Positions 15,336 through 23,162 of a stretch of 31,874 nt of DNA are shown here, in pieces. Positions within the stretch are counted from its first letter, which is position 1; the number at the start of each line of letters is the position of its first letter. The notes under the pieces were generated by a model. It saw only the letters and a program-made list of their open reading frames with translations. It was not told the origin of the DNA and did not search any database. The stretch is taken from the NCBI GenBank assembly GCA_030593645.1, contig JAUVGT010000003.1, positions 1 through 31,874 on the forward strand, in the 5' to 3' direction. The stretch is from Deltaproteobacteria bacterium. Lineage in GTDB: Bacteria; Desulfobacterota; Desulfobacteria; Desulfobacterales; JAUVGT01. The position numbers and the translations under genes are program-made.

Positions 15336-17975
15336 TTAAGGCTGGAGTTTGTCAAGATATCGTTTAATGGCATGATCGAATACTTCTATTTCAACATGAT
15401 CTTCCGATCCCTTGATCTTACGGCTGTTAAAAAAATCGATCGCGTTTTGGTATGTGACCTTTGAAAGGGCTTCTTTTCGTTCAATTTCTTTCTGTTTATA
15501 CATTCGAATCCCGGTTGCTTCAATTTTCCTCAGGCGTTCTTTGGGGTTGAGGGATTCTCTTGAGTTGTTTTTCAGTACATCCAGTACAACACAATATGTT
15601 TCAAAATATGTTTTTAAGAAACCGGAAAACAGCTTCAGCTTCCTCAGACCTTCAGAAGTAATGTTATATGTATCCGGAAGTGTTTGATGGGGAGTCACAG
15701 CGGCTTCATTAACAAATGATTTTATACTTTTTTGAACGTGATATTCAGGCGTTTTATCAATGTCATACGCGAACTCATTTTTAAATAACTCCTGGAGAAA
15801 TGAATATCCCTTATGAATGTCCGTAATAGAGAACTGGAAAGCGTCTTTTACAAGGATTTCAATGGCTGTTATTGCGGCCGGAATAAAAAAGGCGATACAG
15901 TTATTCTTGTAGTACTCCAGCGCTGTCCTTTTGTCTTTCTTCACAAAAAAGAGCCTGGCAGTATCCGGATTATCAACAGTTCTGGGCACGGGTTCTATTA
16001 ATTTTCTTTGAACATAGGAATCAAAAGCATTCTGTATTGTATGATCCTGATCCATGTAAAGGGTATCGGCCAGTTTTGCATCATTTGAATACAGGTACGT
16101 GATATATGTTTCAACAACGGCTTTTATTTTCTCAAACGAAAAATTGTTCCCTGATAGGTTCAGGGCGGCGCTGGCCAGCAGACCATGCGCCGTCACAACT
16201 GTTGCCTTATTAATGGAGTTTATAATTCTGTGCCCGAGGTTGCGGCAAAAAGCGTTTTTTTCCTTGGCTTCCATTTCCGCTAAAGTCTTACCCCATTGTG
16301 TAAACAGGTCATTTATCGACAGGGGGTCATGGAATTGGATATAGACTTTGCCATATCTTCTTTTCAAAAATTTCCTGGCCCTGATTACCTGCAGCAAATT
16401 TTCTGGTTCCTTTTTCTGACCTTCAATCTCATTGATGTAGGACTTTTCTTCCAATACTCTGTCGTATCCGATATATATCGGTACAAAAGTCATATCTTTG
16501 CACGCACCGTTCCTATACGCTTCAAGCAGGATGGAAAGAAGTCCCAATTTGGGTAAAACCAGTTTTCCTGTCCGGCTCCTGGTGCCCTCAATAAAGAATT
16601 CAATATTAAATCCATCTTTTAAAAGTTTATATATATATTCCGTAAATACTTTTGAATAAAGCACAGCTCCCCGGAAGGTTCGTCTGATAAAAAATGCTCC
16701 GCCCCCCCTGAAAATGGGTCCCATCGGCCAGAATGAAAGATTTTTGCCGGCCGCGATATGCGGGCAGGGCATTTTATTTTTATACAGGACATATGATAAG
16801 ATCAGGTAATCGATATGACTCTTATGATTGGGTATGAGGACTAACGGGCCCTTTTGCGACATGGTTTTGATCTTAGTCAGGCTGTCGTTATTTGTGGTAA
16901 CCCCCTCAAACATTATATTCATTATCCAACCGACAATGACCGCCACAATTTTTATCAGCCTGATGCTGTAATTCGCGGCGATTTCCTCAAGATAAGCGTC
17001 CGCCTTTTTCCGGACTTCATGCGACGGAATATTACGTGCCGCAGAGTAATTATTCATGAACTCACGGAAACGTCCAGTTGTAAGTATGTTCTCTTTCATC
17101 TCCTCTCTTGACTGCAGGGCCGGGCCGGTAATACTATTCTTGTGCTGATTCAGACCGGTCAGTAAAGTCTGTCTTATATTCATGGCCTGATGTTCAATGC
17201 TCAATCCGGCATTGTCCTGATGAGATAAAAGTATTTTCAGGTTAACCGGCTGGGATATTTCCACAAAAACCTTTGAAGGCTTTGTGAACAATATTACCAG
17301 GCGCCTGATTTTCCCAGGATTTTCTTCTGTGCCAAATAACATGTCGACAAGAGACGGATTTACCCGTTGGGGTTTTGTGCTGAAAAACATCAACTGGGGA
17401 ACGATAAAAATCGCGCGGTCTGTGGATTGCTGAATTTCAATAAGATATAGGATCGGATCAGTTTTGGCTTTTACAAATCTCCTGTGGAACCCTCCTTTTT
17501 CGATGAGAGATAAAAAACCGGTTTTTCCCTTTATTAATTCGTCGGCGATATAGCCACTGTTATAGGGGTTGGGAAAAGTCAGGTTTTTCAGGAAAAAATC
17601 AACATGGGAAATAAAAATTTTGATCATCCGGCTAATCGGTTGGAGCAGAAGGATTTTATAGTCAAAACCAACCTCCGGGGGTGGAAGATTTTTTTTATGA
17701 TAAATAATATGATAATAAAGGTAGGCGAATTTGCTTTTAAATTTTGAGACATAGACAATTAACGCGTCTTCAGGTATTTGTTTGATATGATCAATCTGGT
17801 CTTCTTTGATCCGAATACCGGAAAAGAGAAACCTTAACACTGAAGATGTAATAATTCCGAATTTTTTCGGTAGATAACAGGTATAGTGATTATAAGTATC
17901 ATCCAGAAGGGTGTTGACCCTTTCACGAAGTTTCATCTTGAGATTAATCTTGTTTGACTTTTTTAACTTTATCAT
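15336..17975 (-). CDS. plsB: Glycerol-3-phosphate 1-O-acyltransferase (PlsB type), intact copy
   Basis: The 879-residue membrane-associated enzyme transfers an acyl group to sn-glycerol-3-phosphate, starting phospholipid synthesis. The four acyltransferase blocks are visible: HKSHID (H384, D389), GGAFFIRR, FIEGTRSRTGK (461-471, E463) and VPIYIGYDR (498 on). Block III reads EGTRSRTG, where many PlsB proteins and the neighbouring copy have EGGRSRTG. A long helical region precedes the catalytic domain and about 350 residues follow it, as in E. coli-type PlsB (about 800 residues). The start at 17975 gives a Lys/Asn-rich N-terminus; ATG at 17936 (MKLRERVN) is a possible alternative and matches the start of the similarity to the other copy more closely. 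It converges with the ABC/START operon. Confidence 0.9.
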   Translation of the reverse strand: MIKLKKSNKINLKMKLRERVNTLLDDTYNHYTCYLPKKFGIITSSVLRFLFSGIRIKEDQIDHIKQIPEDALIVYVSKFKSKFAYLYYHIIYHKKNLPPPEVGFDYKILLLQPISRMIKIFISHVDFFLKNLTFPNPYNSGYIADELIKGKTGFLSLIEKGGFHRRFVKAKTDPILYLIEIQQSTDRAIFIVPQLMFFSTKPQRVNPSLVDMLFGTEENPGKIRRLVILFTKPSKVFVEISQPVNLKILLSHQDNAGLSIEHQAMNIRQTLLTGLNQHKNSITGPALQSREEMKENILTTGRFREFMNNYSAARNIPSHEVRKKADAYLEEIAANYSIRLIKIVAVIVGWIMNIMFEGVTTNNDSLTKIKTMSQKGPLVLIPNHKSHIDYLILSYVLYKNKMPCPHIAAGKNLSFWPMGPIFRGGGAFFIRRTFRGAVLYSKVFTEYIYKLLKDGFNIEFFIEGTRSRTGKLVLPKLGLLSILLEAYRNGACKDMTFVPIYIGYDRVLEEKSYINEIEGQKKEPENLLQVIRARKFLKRRYGKVYIQFHDPLSINDLFTQWGKTLAEMEAKEKNAFCRNLGHRIINSINKATVVTAHGLLASAALNLSGNNFSFEKIKAVVETYITYLYSNDAKLADTLYMDQDHTIQNAFDSYVQRKLIEPVPRTVDNPDTARLFFVKKDKRTALEYYKNNCIAFFIPAAITAIEILVKDAFQFSITDIHKGYSFLQELFKNEFAYDIDKTPEYHVQKSIKSFVNEAAVTPHQTLPDTYNITSEGLRKLKLFSGFLKTYFETYCVVLDVLKNNSRESLNPKERLRKIEATGIRMYKQKEIERKEALSKVTYQNAIDFFNSRKIKGSEDHVEIEVFDHAIKRYLDKLQP

Positions 17976-18195
17976 TATATATTTAATTCAACACTTTATC
18001 TATTATCAAAATACGCTTTGCCCATAACCTTTTTGGAAAACATATGATTCCTGAAATGTTTTTCATCTTAGCCGTTCAGGAGGTTCAGACGCTAACAAAA
18101 CAATATCAGGTTTGCAATATTTTATTTGACGGGGGAGTGTACTGGTACTAAAGTTGATTTTTTATTGCAAAAAAGTTTAATCTATGGAAATTATG

Positions 18196-18225
18196 TTGAA
18201 ATCATAAAAAATTTTCAATGATAAT
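18196..18225 (+). promoter_or_regulatory. Sigma70-type promoter of the small membrane protein gene
   Basis: TTGAAA (18196-18201), 18-bp AT-rich spacer, GATAAT (18220-18225). The implied start near 18232 leaves a short leader with GGGAGG at 18254-18259. The remainder of the 293-bp gap 17976-18268 is AT-rich and shows nothing else that I can support. Confidence 0.45.
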
Positions 18226-18268
18226 AAAAATGGATAAATTTAATAAATGTTAAGGGAGGGCACATGAT

Positions 18269-18550
18269 ATGAAAACATTAATCGGAGGTGCAATTGCTGC
18301 GGCAGCGGGTTTAATCGGTATCGGAATCTGGTGGCAGCAGTTTTTGACGGTTCTGGCCGGAATATTGCCGGCAACGGCTTTACTTGGCGGGTGTCTGGCT
18401 ATTTATCTTGGTTTTGATGAACTCAAGGATTCCTTGAAAAAGGACGTGGAGAAGGAGACCGAGGAAAACGAAGATGAAAAGGTTGAAAGTTATAAAAAAG
18501 AGATCGATACTTTAAAGGAAGAAATCGATTCCTTGAAAAAAGAGGACTAA
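18269..18550 (+). CDS. Small membrane protein with charged coiled-coil tail
   Basis: A 93-residue protein with two hydrophobic segments (about 4-21 and 26-48, joined by GIGIWWQQF) and then a highly charged helix ending in KEEIDSLKKED, with Leu/Ile spacing that suggests a coiled coil. A strong GGGAGG lies nine bases before the ATG; an ATG five bases earlier stops after two codons. The membrane part (GLIGIGIWWQQFLTVLAGIL, then LGGCLAIYLG) recalls from memory the layout of the magnetosome protein MamI, a two-helix protein of about 70 residues with a Trp pair between helices. No other magnetosome gene is present, so I give no such function. It appears to be transcribed alone. Confidence 0.75.
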   Translation: MKTLIGGAIAAAAGLIGIGIWWQQFLTVLAGILPATALLGGCLAIYLGFDELKDSLKKDVEKETEENEDEKVESYKKEIDTLKEEIDSLKKED

Positions 18551-18554
18551 AATA

Positions 18555-18580
18555 GATGGTCTCGTAAAAAGTCCGAATGA
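18555..18580. repeat. End fragment of the palindromic repeat
   Basis: GATGGTCTCGTAAAAAGTCC followed by GAATGA, abutting the complete copy 2 and in the same direction as its left end. The same fragment, nearly identical, recurs at 20682-20708, so it may be a separate sub-unit of the family. Confidence 0.6.
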
Positions 18581-18706
18581 GATGGTTTCGTAAAAAGTTC
18601 AAATTCAAGGCGTGCAAATTTTGTAATCATGAAGCGTACTTATAGTACGTTGAATGATTGCGGAATGCAGCACAACGCAGAAGTTGGACTTTTTACGAGG
18701 CCGTCA
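18580..18706. repeat. MITE-like palindromic repeat, complete copy 2 (inverted)
   Basis: About 127 bp, matching the reverse complement of copy 1 (11864-12000) over nearly its full length, including the centre GCGTACTTATAGTACGTTGA. Its ends read GATGGTTTCGTAAAAAG and CTTTTTACGAGGCCGTC. It is shorter than copy 1 because the insert GCCGTAGGCGG near one end is missing. It lies between the small membrane protein gene and the RNase H gene, which point towards each other. Confidence 0.8.
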
Positions 18707-18738
18707 GAATAGAGTGCCTGAAGCTGAAAAGATAGCCC

Positions 18739-19464
18739 TTAGTTCGCTTTAGGCACTTCCTTATGTTTTTTTATCGCGGAGGTTGCCAGTTTATCTGCCT
18801 GTTCATTCCCATCATGACCCGCATGCCCTTTAATTTTAAGTATTTTAATATCTTTGAATTGAAACATTAGCTTTTTGATGGAGCTGATCAGTTTTGTATT
18901 TTTCTTTGCCTTCCACCCCAATTCAAGTACACCGTATGCGTAACCGCTATCAGTGAAAATCCTTATGGGCAGGTCTTTCTTTTTTAATTCCCGTATACCG
19001 GTTTTGATTGCTTCCAGTTCCGCGATATTATTGGTCGCATCACCGATATATTTTGATATTTTTTTTTCATACCCGTCAAAAATCAGTAAAACACCGATCC
19101 CGGAAGGCCCGGGATTACCGGAGGATGCCCCATCCGTATAAACGCGGATTGTGTTTTTGAATTCTATCTCATTGTTGACCGGCGACTTTTTTTGAGTCTT
19201 TCCGGATTGTTTTTTTTCTGATTTTTTGCCTCGACCGGATTTTTTTAATAGTGACGGATCAATCTCATGAACACTTTTTTTATGAACCCAGTATTCATGT
19301 TCCTGATCCAGCTGATATTTGATTAATACCTTGCCGTTTTTATCTATCGGGCTTCCGTTTTTATCAATAGACAACCAGACCTTATTTTTCTTAAACTGCA
19401 TCCGTTTCCAGTTTTCGATGTTATTTTTCAATTTAATACTCCTGAAATGGGGATATTTATTCAT
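18739..19464 (-). CDS. Ribonuclease H (type HI) with N-terminal extension
   Basis: A 241-residue protein whose C-terminal half (about 105-232) is an RNase HI domain that cuts RNA in RNA:DNA hybrids. The four metal-binding acidic residues are visible: D111 in YTDGASSGNPGP, E149 in NNIAEL, D172 in FTDSG and D224 in EQADKLA, with H214 in KGHAGHDGNEQAD. Residues 1-100 form a Lys-rich extension (KNKVWLSIDKNGSPIDKNGK, KKSEKKQSGKTQKK) that I do not recognise; it may bind nucleic acid. Its ATG is 4 bp after the NamZ-like stop, so the two are probably coupled. The last codons (EVPKAN) coincide with a copy of the AAGTGCCTAAAG repeat also seen at 29179-29219. Confidence 0.88.
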   Translation of the reverse strand: MNKYPHFRSIKLKNNIENWKRMQFKKNKVWLSIDKNGSPIDKNGKVLIKYQLDQEHEYWVHKKSVHEIDPSLLKKSGRGKKSEKKQSGKTQKKSPVNNEIEFKNTIRVYTDGASSGNPGPSGIGVLLIFDGYEKKISKYIGDATNNIAELEAIKTGIRELKKKDLPIRIFTDSGYAYGVLELGWKAKKNTKLISSIKKLMFQFKDIKILKIKGHAGHDGNEQADKLATSAIKKHKEVPKAN

Positions 19465-19468
19465 CCTG

Positions 19469-20641
19469 TCAATACAATAGAAATGGCCGGATCATTTTTT
19501 TATATTCTTCAAGTTCTTTTTCCCAGGATGAAGCGATGGCGTCGATATCTTCCGCCTGTTCAATCTGTTTTCTTAATTTTCGGCTGCCTGTAATCAAATC
19601 GATCGGCATCCTTTGAGTTTCATACTCATATGGCGGAAGCTTCCATTTAAAATCATCCTGATGAAGCAGGATGATCGATTGAATCAGTTTCAGTGTTGAA
19701 ATATATGGTCTGTATTCCTGAGGATCAGTGACATGGATCTGGAAACCGTGGCAGGGTTTTTTGCCCCATTTATTTGAAGTGGGTTCAAAAACCACAGCCC
19801 TGAGGAATGCTCCGGGTATTTGGGGACCGCTTAGCTTTTCAAGAATTTTTTGAGTATCAAGAAACGGGGCCCCAAACAGTTCAAAGGGCTGAGTGGTACC
19901 CCGGCCTTCCGAGATATTGGTTCCTTCCCATAGTACCTGCCCGGGATAAACCATTGCTGAATCGACAGTCGGGAGATTGGGGGAGGGCGGGACCCATGGA
20001 AGCCCCGTATCCGGGAAAACCATTTCCCTTTTCCAGTTTTTCATTGGAACGACTTCGATATCACAATTAATTTTGAAATGGTCGTTAAATAAAAGAGACA
20101 ATTCACCGATCGTCAGTCCATGTCTCATGGGGATGGGGAAGCGGCCCACAAAGGAAGCACAGTCCTCATTCAGGCAGTTACCCTCCAATGTCATTCCATT
20201 AACAGGATTCGGCCGATCCAGAATAATCACTTTTTTGCCAAACGTTTGGGCGGCTTCCTGGCAATAGGACATGGTATAGATAAAGGTATAGACCCTTGTA
20301 CCCGCATCCTGGAGGTCGATAATCAGTATGTCTATCAGGTTCAGCATTTCTTTTAGAGGTTTGCGGGATTGACCGTATAAGCTGAAAATCGGGATATTCA
20401 GATCCGGATCGGTCATATGGTCCGATTCGATCATATTATCCTGTTTTTCCGCGAAAAATCCATGCTGGGGTGAGAACAATGCGGTCAGTTGTCCGGGGAA
20501 TTTTTTGTCAATTAATTTGCTGGCATGTTGAAATCGTCGGTTGACCGATGCCGGATTGCATAACAGGCCGAGACGGTTTCCATGAATCGATTCGGGCGGC
20601 GCGGCAAGAAAATTCTCAAGACCTGTTAAAACATGATCCAT
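19469..20641 (-). CDS. DUF1343 / NamZ-like exo-N-acetylmuramidase (GH171)
   Basis: A 390-residue protein of the DUF1343 family, whose characterised member NamZ releases MurNAc from the non-reducing ends of peptidoglycan glycans. Family segments: GLLCNPASVN, ALFSPQHGFF, IFSLYGQSRKP, IDLQDAGTRVYTFIYTM, ILDRPNPVNG, PMRHGLTIGELSLLFN and WEGTNISEGRGTTQPFELFG. Known NamZ proteins are exported, but no signal peptide is visible here (MDHVLTGLENFLAAPPES), so this one may be cytoplasmic. The frame extends upstream to 20755, but that part overlaps a repeat fragment; ATG at 20641 has a CAGGAAA Shine-Dalgarno and matches the family start. It is followed 4 bp later by the RNase H gene. With the MurU-AmgK-like fusion it suggests MurNAc salvage. 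Confidence 0.83.
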   Translation of the reverse strand: MDHVLTGLENFLAAPPESIHGNRLGLLCNPASVNRRFQHASKLIDKKFPGQLTALFSPQHGFFAEKQDNMIESDHMTDPDLNIPIFSLYGQSRKPLKEMLNLIDILIIDLQDAGTRVYTFIYTMSYCQEAAQTFGKKVIILDRPNPVNGMTLEGNCLNEDCASFVGRFPIPMRHGLTIGELSLLFNDHFKINCDIEVVPMKNWKREMVFPDTGLPWVPPSPNLPTVDSAMVYPGQVLWEGTNISEGRGTTQPFELFGAPFLDTQKILEKLSGPQIPGAFLRAVVFEPTSNKWGKKPCHGFQIHVTDPQEYRPYISTLKLIQSIILLHQDDFKWKLPPYEYETQRMPIDLITGSRKLRKQIEQAEDIDAIASSWEKELEEYKKMIRPFLLY

Positions 20642-20681
20642 AGTACTTTTTTCCTGAATTCTTAAAGAGTATACATATAAT

Positions 20682-20708
20682 TGATGATTTCGTAAAAAGT
20701 CCGAATGT
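20682..20708. repeat. End fragment of the palindromic repeat
   Basis: TGATGATTTCGTAAAAAGTC followed by CGAATGT, about 27 bp, closely matching the fragment at 18555-18580 and the ends of copies 1 and 2. It sits in the upstream part of the NamZ-like frame and argues for the start at 20641. Confidence 0.6.
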
Positions 20709-20846
20709 AACGGTTTTAAGACGACTTCTAACCACCACTCAAATAAACCATCCATAATATTTTGTACGGATCATAACATTTCTGGATTTTGAGTCAAGCA
20801 GTGCGGGTTTGAAAGCGATAATAGATTCTTTCGTGTGTTGAAAAGC

Positions 20847-20875
20847 TTGACAAAGATGGTTTTTAAAAATACAAA
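20847..20875 (+). promoter_or_regulatory. Sigma70-type promoter of the oxidoreductase cluster
   Basis: TTGACA (20847-20852, consensus -35), 17-bp spacer, TACAAA (20870-20875). If real, transcription starts near 20882, downstream of the ATG at 20876, which favours ATG at 20894 as the translation start of the first gene with a leader of only about 12 bases. Confidence 0.45.
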
Positions 20876-20893
20876 ATGGGGTTATTTAAATTG

Positions 20894-21664
20894 ATGATAT
20901 CGTATATTTTACCAATCAGGATTGGAAAAGTGGACATTGACCTTACAGGAATTGTTGTAATTGTTGGTAATTTCGGCAGCGGAAAGACTGAAATATCGAT
21001 TAATCTTGCTGTAAACAGGAAAAAGGCGGGTATGGATGTGCGTGTGGCAGATCTTGATCTCGTTAATCCGTATTTTAGAACACGCGAGGCAGCGGCTTCT
21101 CTTGCAAAACTTGGAATTGAAGTGGTACTTCCCCCGAAAGAGTACCTTCAGGCTGATCTTCCGATACTGACGCCTGCCGTGGCAGGCATGATCAGACGGC
21201 CATGTCAGTTGACCCTGATCGATGTGGGTGGTGATGATATGGGCGCCACAGTGCTCGCCAGCCTGGCAGACGCGTTCAAGGACAGAAAATACAGCATGAT
21301 TCAGGTGGTTAATCCTTTAAGACCATTTACTGAAGATATTAAAGGGTGCCTGAAAATCAGGGACGAAATCGAAACCGCTTCAAAAATGACGATTACCGGT
21401 TTGGTCGGAAACGCAAACTTGATTGATGAAACAACCGGGAAAGATATTTTGAGCGGCTATGATTTTTTAATCCATCTTTCCACTGAGTCGGGGTTACCCT
21501 TGGAATTTATTACCGCCCCATATGAGTTGATACCGGAAATAAATCCGGAGCATTTTTCCTGCCCGGTTTTGCCGATAAAAAGGCAGCTGGTACCGCCGTG
21601 GAAAAAGCCATCTGATTTGAATAAAAACAGAACTGAACCCTCAGCATCCAGATGGACCCCTTAA
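20894..21664 (+). CDS. P-loop ATPase (CobQ/MinD/ParA-like) preceding the 2-oxoacid oxidoreductase genes
   Basis: About 256 residues with a P-loop GNFGSGKTE near the N-terminus, VADLDLVNPYFRTREAA and LIDVGGDDMGATVLASL (Walker B region), as in the deviant Walker/CobQ-MinD superfamily. The last 25 residues are polar and probably disordered. I do not know a defined function; its position directly before the ferredoxin-dependent oxidoreductase genes suggests a maturation or assembly role, an inference. The frame opens at ATG 20876, but the predicted promoter's -10 box ends at 20875, so I use ATG 20894 (MISYILPIRIG). Neither start has a clear Shine-Dalgarno. It lies 79 bp before the ferredoxin-like gene. 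Confidence 0.7.
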   Translation: MISYILPIRIGKVDIDLTGIVVIVGNFGSGKTEISINLAVNRKKAGMDVRVADLDLVNPYFRTREAAASLAKLGIEVVLPPKEYLQADLPILTPAVAGMIRRPCQLTLIDVGGDDMGATVLASLADAFKDRKYSMIQVVNPLRPFTEDIKGCLKIRDEIETASKMTITGLVGNANLIDETTGKDILSGYDFLIHLSTESGLPLEFITAPYELIPEINPEHFSCPVLPIKRQLVPPWKKPSDLNKNRTEPSASRWTP

Positions 21665-21743
21665 TCTAAATGTTGTTTAAGAAACATCGGGTGCGGCGCG
21701 GGGAGAGAACAATCATTCAGACGATAAGAGGAGTTTATGATTT

Positions 21744-21968
21744 ATGGCGTACAAACATAAAGTAGAAGATGACAGGTGCAAGGGATGCGGGTTATGTGTG
21801 GCCGTATGCCCGAAGAATGTCCTGGAAATATCTGAAGATATTAATACAAAAGGTTATTTCCCGGTATACCAGGCAAGACCTGAAGATTGTATTCATTGTG
21901 CGATCTGTTGTACAATGTGTCCGGATGTGGCGATAACGATTACTGAAATTGCTGAAGAAACAGTATAG
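21744..21968 (+). CDS. 2-oxoacid:ferredoxin oxidoreductase delta subunit (2x[4Fe-4S])
   Basis: A 74-residue ferredoxin-like protein with two 4Fe-4S motifs: C12-C15-C18-C22 (CKGCGLCVAVCP) and C49-C52-C55-C59 (CIHCAICCTMCP). In the KOR/VOR family this subunit passes electrons from the TPP-containing core to ferredoxin. AGAGGAG stands 10 bases before the ATG at 21744; an earlier ATG at 21737 stops after seven codons. It is followed by the alpha, beta and gamma genes in the same direction. Symbol usage (korD or vorC-like) depends on substrate, so none is given. Confidence 0.92.
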   Translation: MAYKHKVEDDRCKGCGLCVAVCPKNVLEISEDINTKGYFPVYQARPEDCIHCAICCTMCPDVAITITEIAEETV

Positions 21969-21990
21969 CGGGATTAAACGGGGGGAATAT

Positions 21991-23055
21991 ATGGGAAAAG
22001 TATTAATGAAAGGCAATGAGGCAATCGGAGAAGCGGCAATCAGAGCAGGCTGCCTGAATTATTTTGCATATCCGATTACACCTCAGTCCGAAGTCGCCGA
22101 GTATCTCTCAAAACGAATGCCGGAAGCGGGTGGTGTATTCCTTCAGGGAGAAAGCGAAGTGGCGGTTTCTTATATGATCTTTGGCGCTGCCGCTGCGGGA
22201 GCACGTGTTTTCACGACCTCTTCCAGCCCAGGTATCAGCCTGATGAGTGAAGGAATCAGTTATATTGCAGGGGCGCAGTGCCCTGCTGTATTTGTGAATA
22301 TCATGCGAGGAGGACCCGGACTGGGAGGAATACTGCCTTCCCAGGCTGATTATTTGCAGGCAACCAAGGGTATTGGACATGGTGATTTTAGATTGCTGGT
22401 AATGGCTCCGGCAAGTGTCCAGGAAGCTGTTGAAATGGTTATGGAGGCATTTCCCCTGGCAGAAAAATATCGAAACCCGGTAATGATTCTCGGTGACGGA
22501 CTGATCGGGCAGATGATGGAGCCTGTCGAGTTTCCGGAGAACTTCAGTGTGGAGCCATCCAACAAGGATGAGTGGGCCACAAATGGTATGGACACCAGAA
22601 AAAGTGATCAGCGAAACCTGGTCAAATCCCTGTTTCTGGATCCTGAAATGTTAAACAGCCATAATAATGTGTTAAGGGAAAAATATGAACGGATGAAACG
22701 GGAAGAGATCCGGTTTGAGAATTATAATACAGATTCCGATTACAACGTTCTGCTTGTCAGCTATGGTACGATGAGCCGGGTATGCAGAACCGCTATTGAT
22801 CAGTTGAAATCAGAAGGATTTGAAGTCGGTATGATTCGGCCCCTGACACTGTATCCATTTCCGGAAAAAGCGGTTGAGGATGCGGCTTCAAAAGAGAGCT
22901 GTACGTCTGTTGCCAGTATTGAAATGAGTATGGGACAGATGGTGGAAGATGTTGAACGATCTGTTAGGGGAAAAAAACCTGTTCAATGGTTCGGTAAATG
23001 CGGAGGTGAAGTACCAACCCCGGAAGAGGTCATTGAATTTATTAAGTCATTATAA
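21991..23055 (+). CDS. vorB: 2-oxoacid:ferredoxin oxidoreductase alpha subunit (VorB/KorA type)
   Basis: A 354-residue subunit that with the TPP-binding beta chain oxidatively decarboxylates a 2-oxoacid to its CoA ester while reducing ferredoxin. Family segments: MKGNEAIGEAAIRAGC, YFAYPITPQSEVAEYLS, FLQGESEVAVSYM, TTSSSPGISLMSEG and NIMRGGPGLGGILPSQADY. The closest family I recall is the 2-ketoisovalerate (VorB) branch, so branched-chain 2-oxoacids are the best guess, but 2-oxoglutarate (KorA) cannot be excluded by eye. The frame extends upstream to 21949, overlapping the ferredoxin gene; ATG at 21991 is preceded by GGGGGG and is the family start (MGKVLMKGNEA). Confidence 0.9.
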   Translation: MGKVLMKGNEAIGEAAIRAGCLNYFAYPITPQSEVAEYLSKRMPEAGGVFLQGESEVAVSYMIFGAAAAGARVFTTSSSPGISLMSEGISYIAGAQCPAVFVNIMRGGPGLGGILPSQADYLQATKGIGHGDFRLLVMAPASVQEAVEMVMEAFPLAEKYRNPVMILGDGLIGQMMEPVEFPENFSVEPSNKDEWATNGMDTRKSDQRNLVKSLFLDPEMLNSHNNVLREKYERMKREEIRFENYNTDSDYNVLLVSYGTMSRVCRTAIDQLKSEGFEVGMIRPLTLYPFPEKAVEDAASKESCTSVASIEMSMGQMVEDVERSVRGKKPVQWFGKCGGEVPTPEEVIEFIKSL

Positions 23056-23162
23056 AAAGGTGTACGGGTCAGGAAAAATTTACTGAAAATATGTGTAACA
23101 ACAATATTAAATATATCATACACCCAGCACCTTTCAATAGAACAGACTAAGGAGTTGAAATA

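Noticed and set aside
20642..20755. Extended N-terminus of the NamZ-like protein
   Set aside because: It would be encoded largely by a palindromic-repeat fragment, is not a signal peptide, and the start at 20641 has a Shine-Dalgarno.
23056..23162. A terminator or RNA gene between the alpha and beta oxidoreductase subunits
   Set aside because: No hairpin with a T-run or tRNA-like fold is visible; it is probably just a longer spacer.
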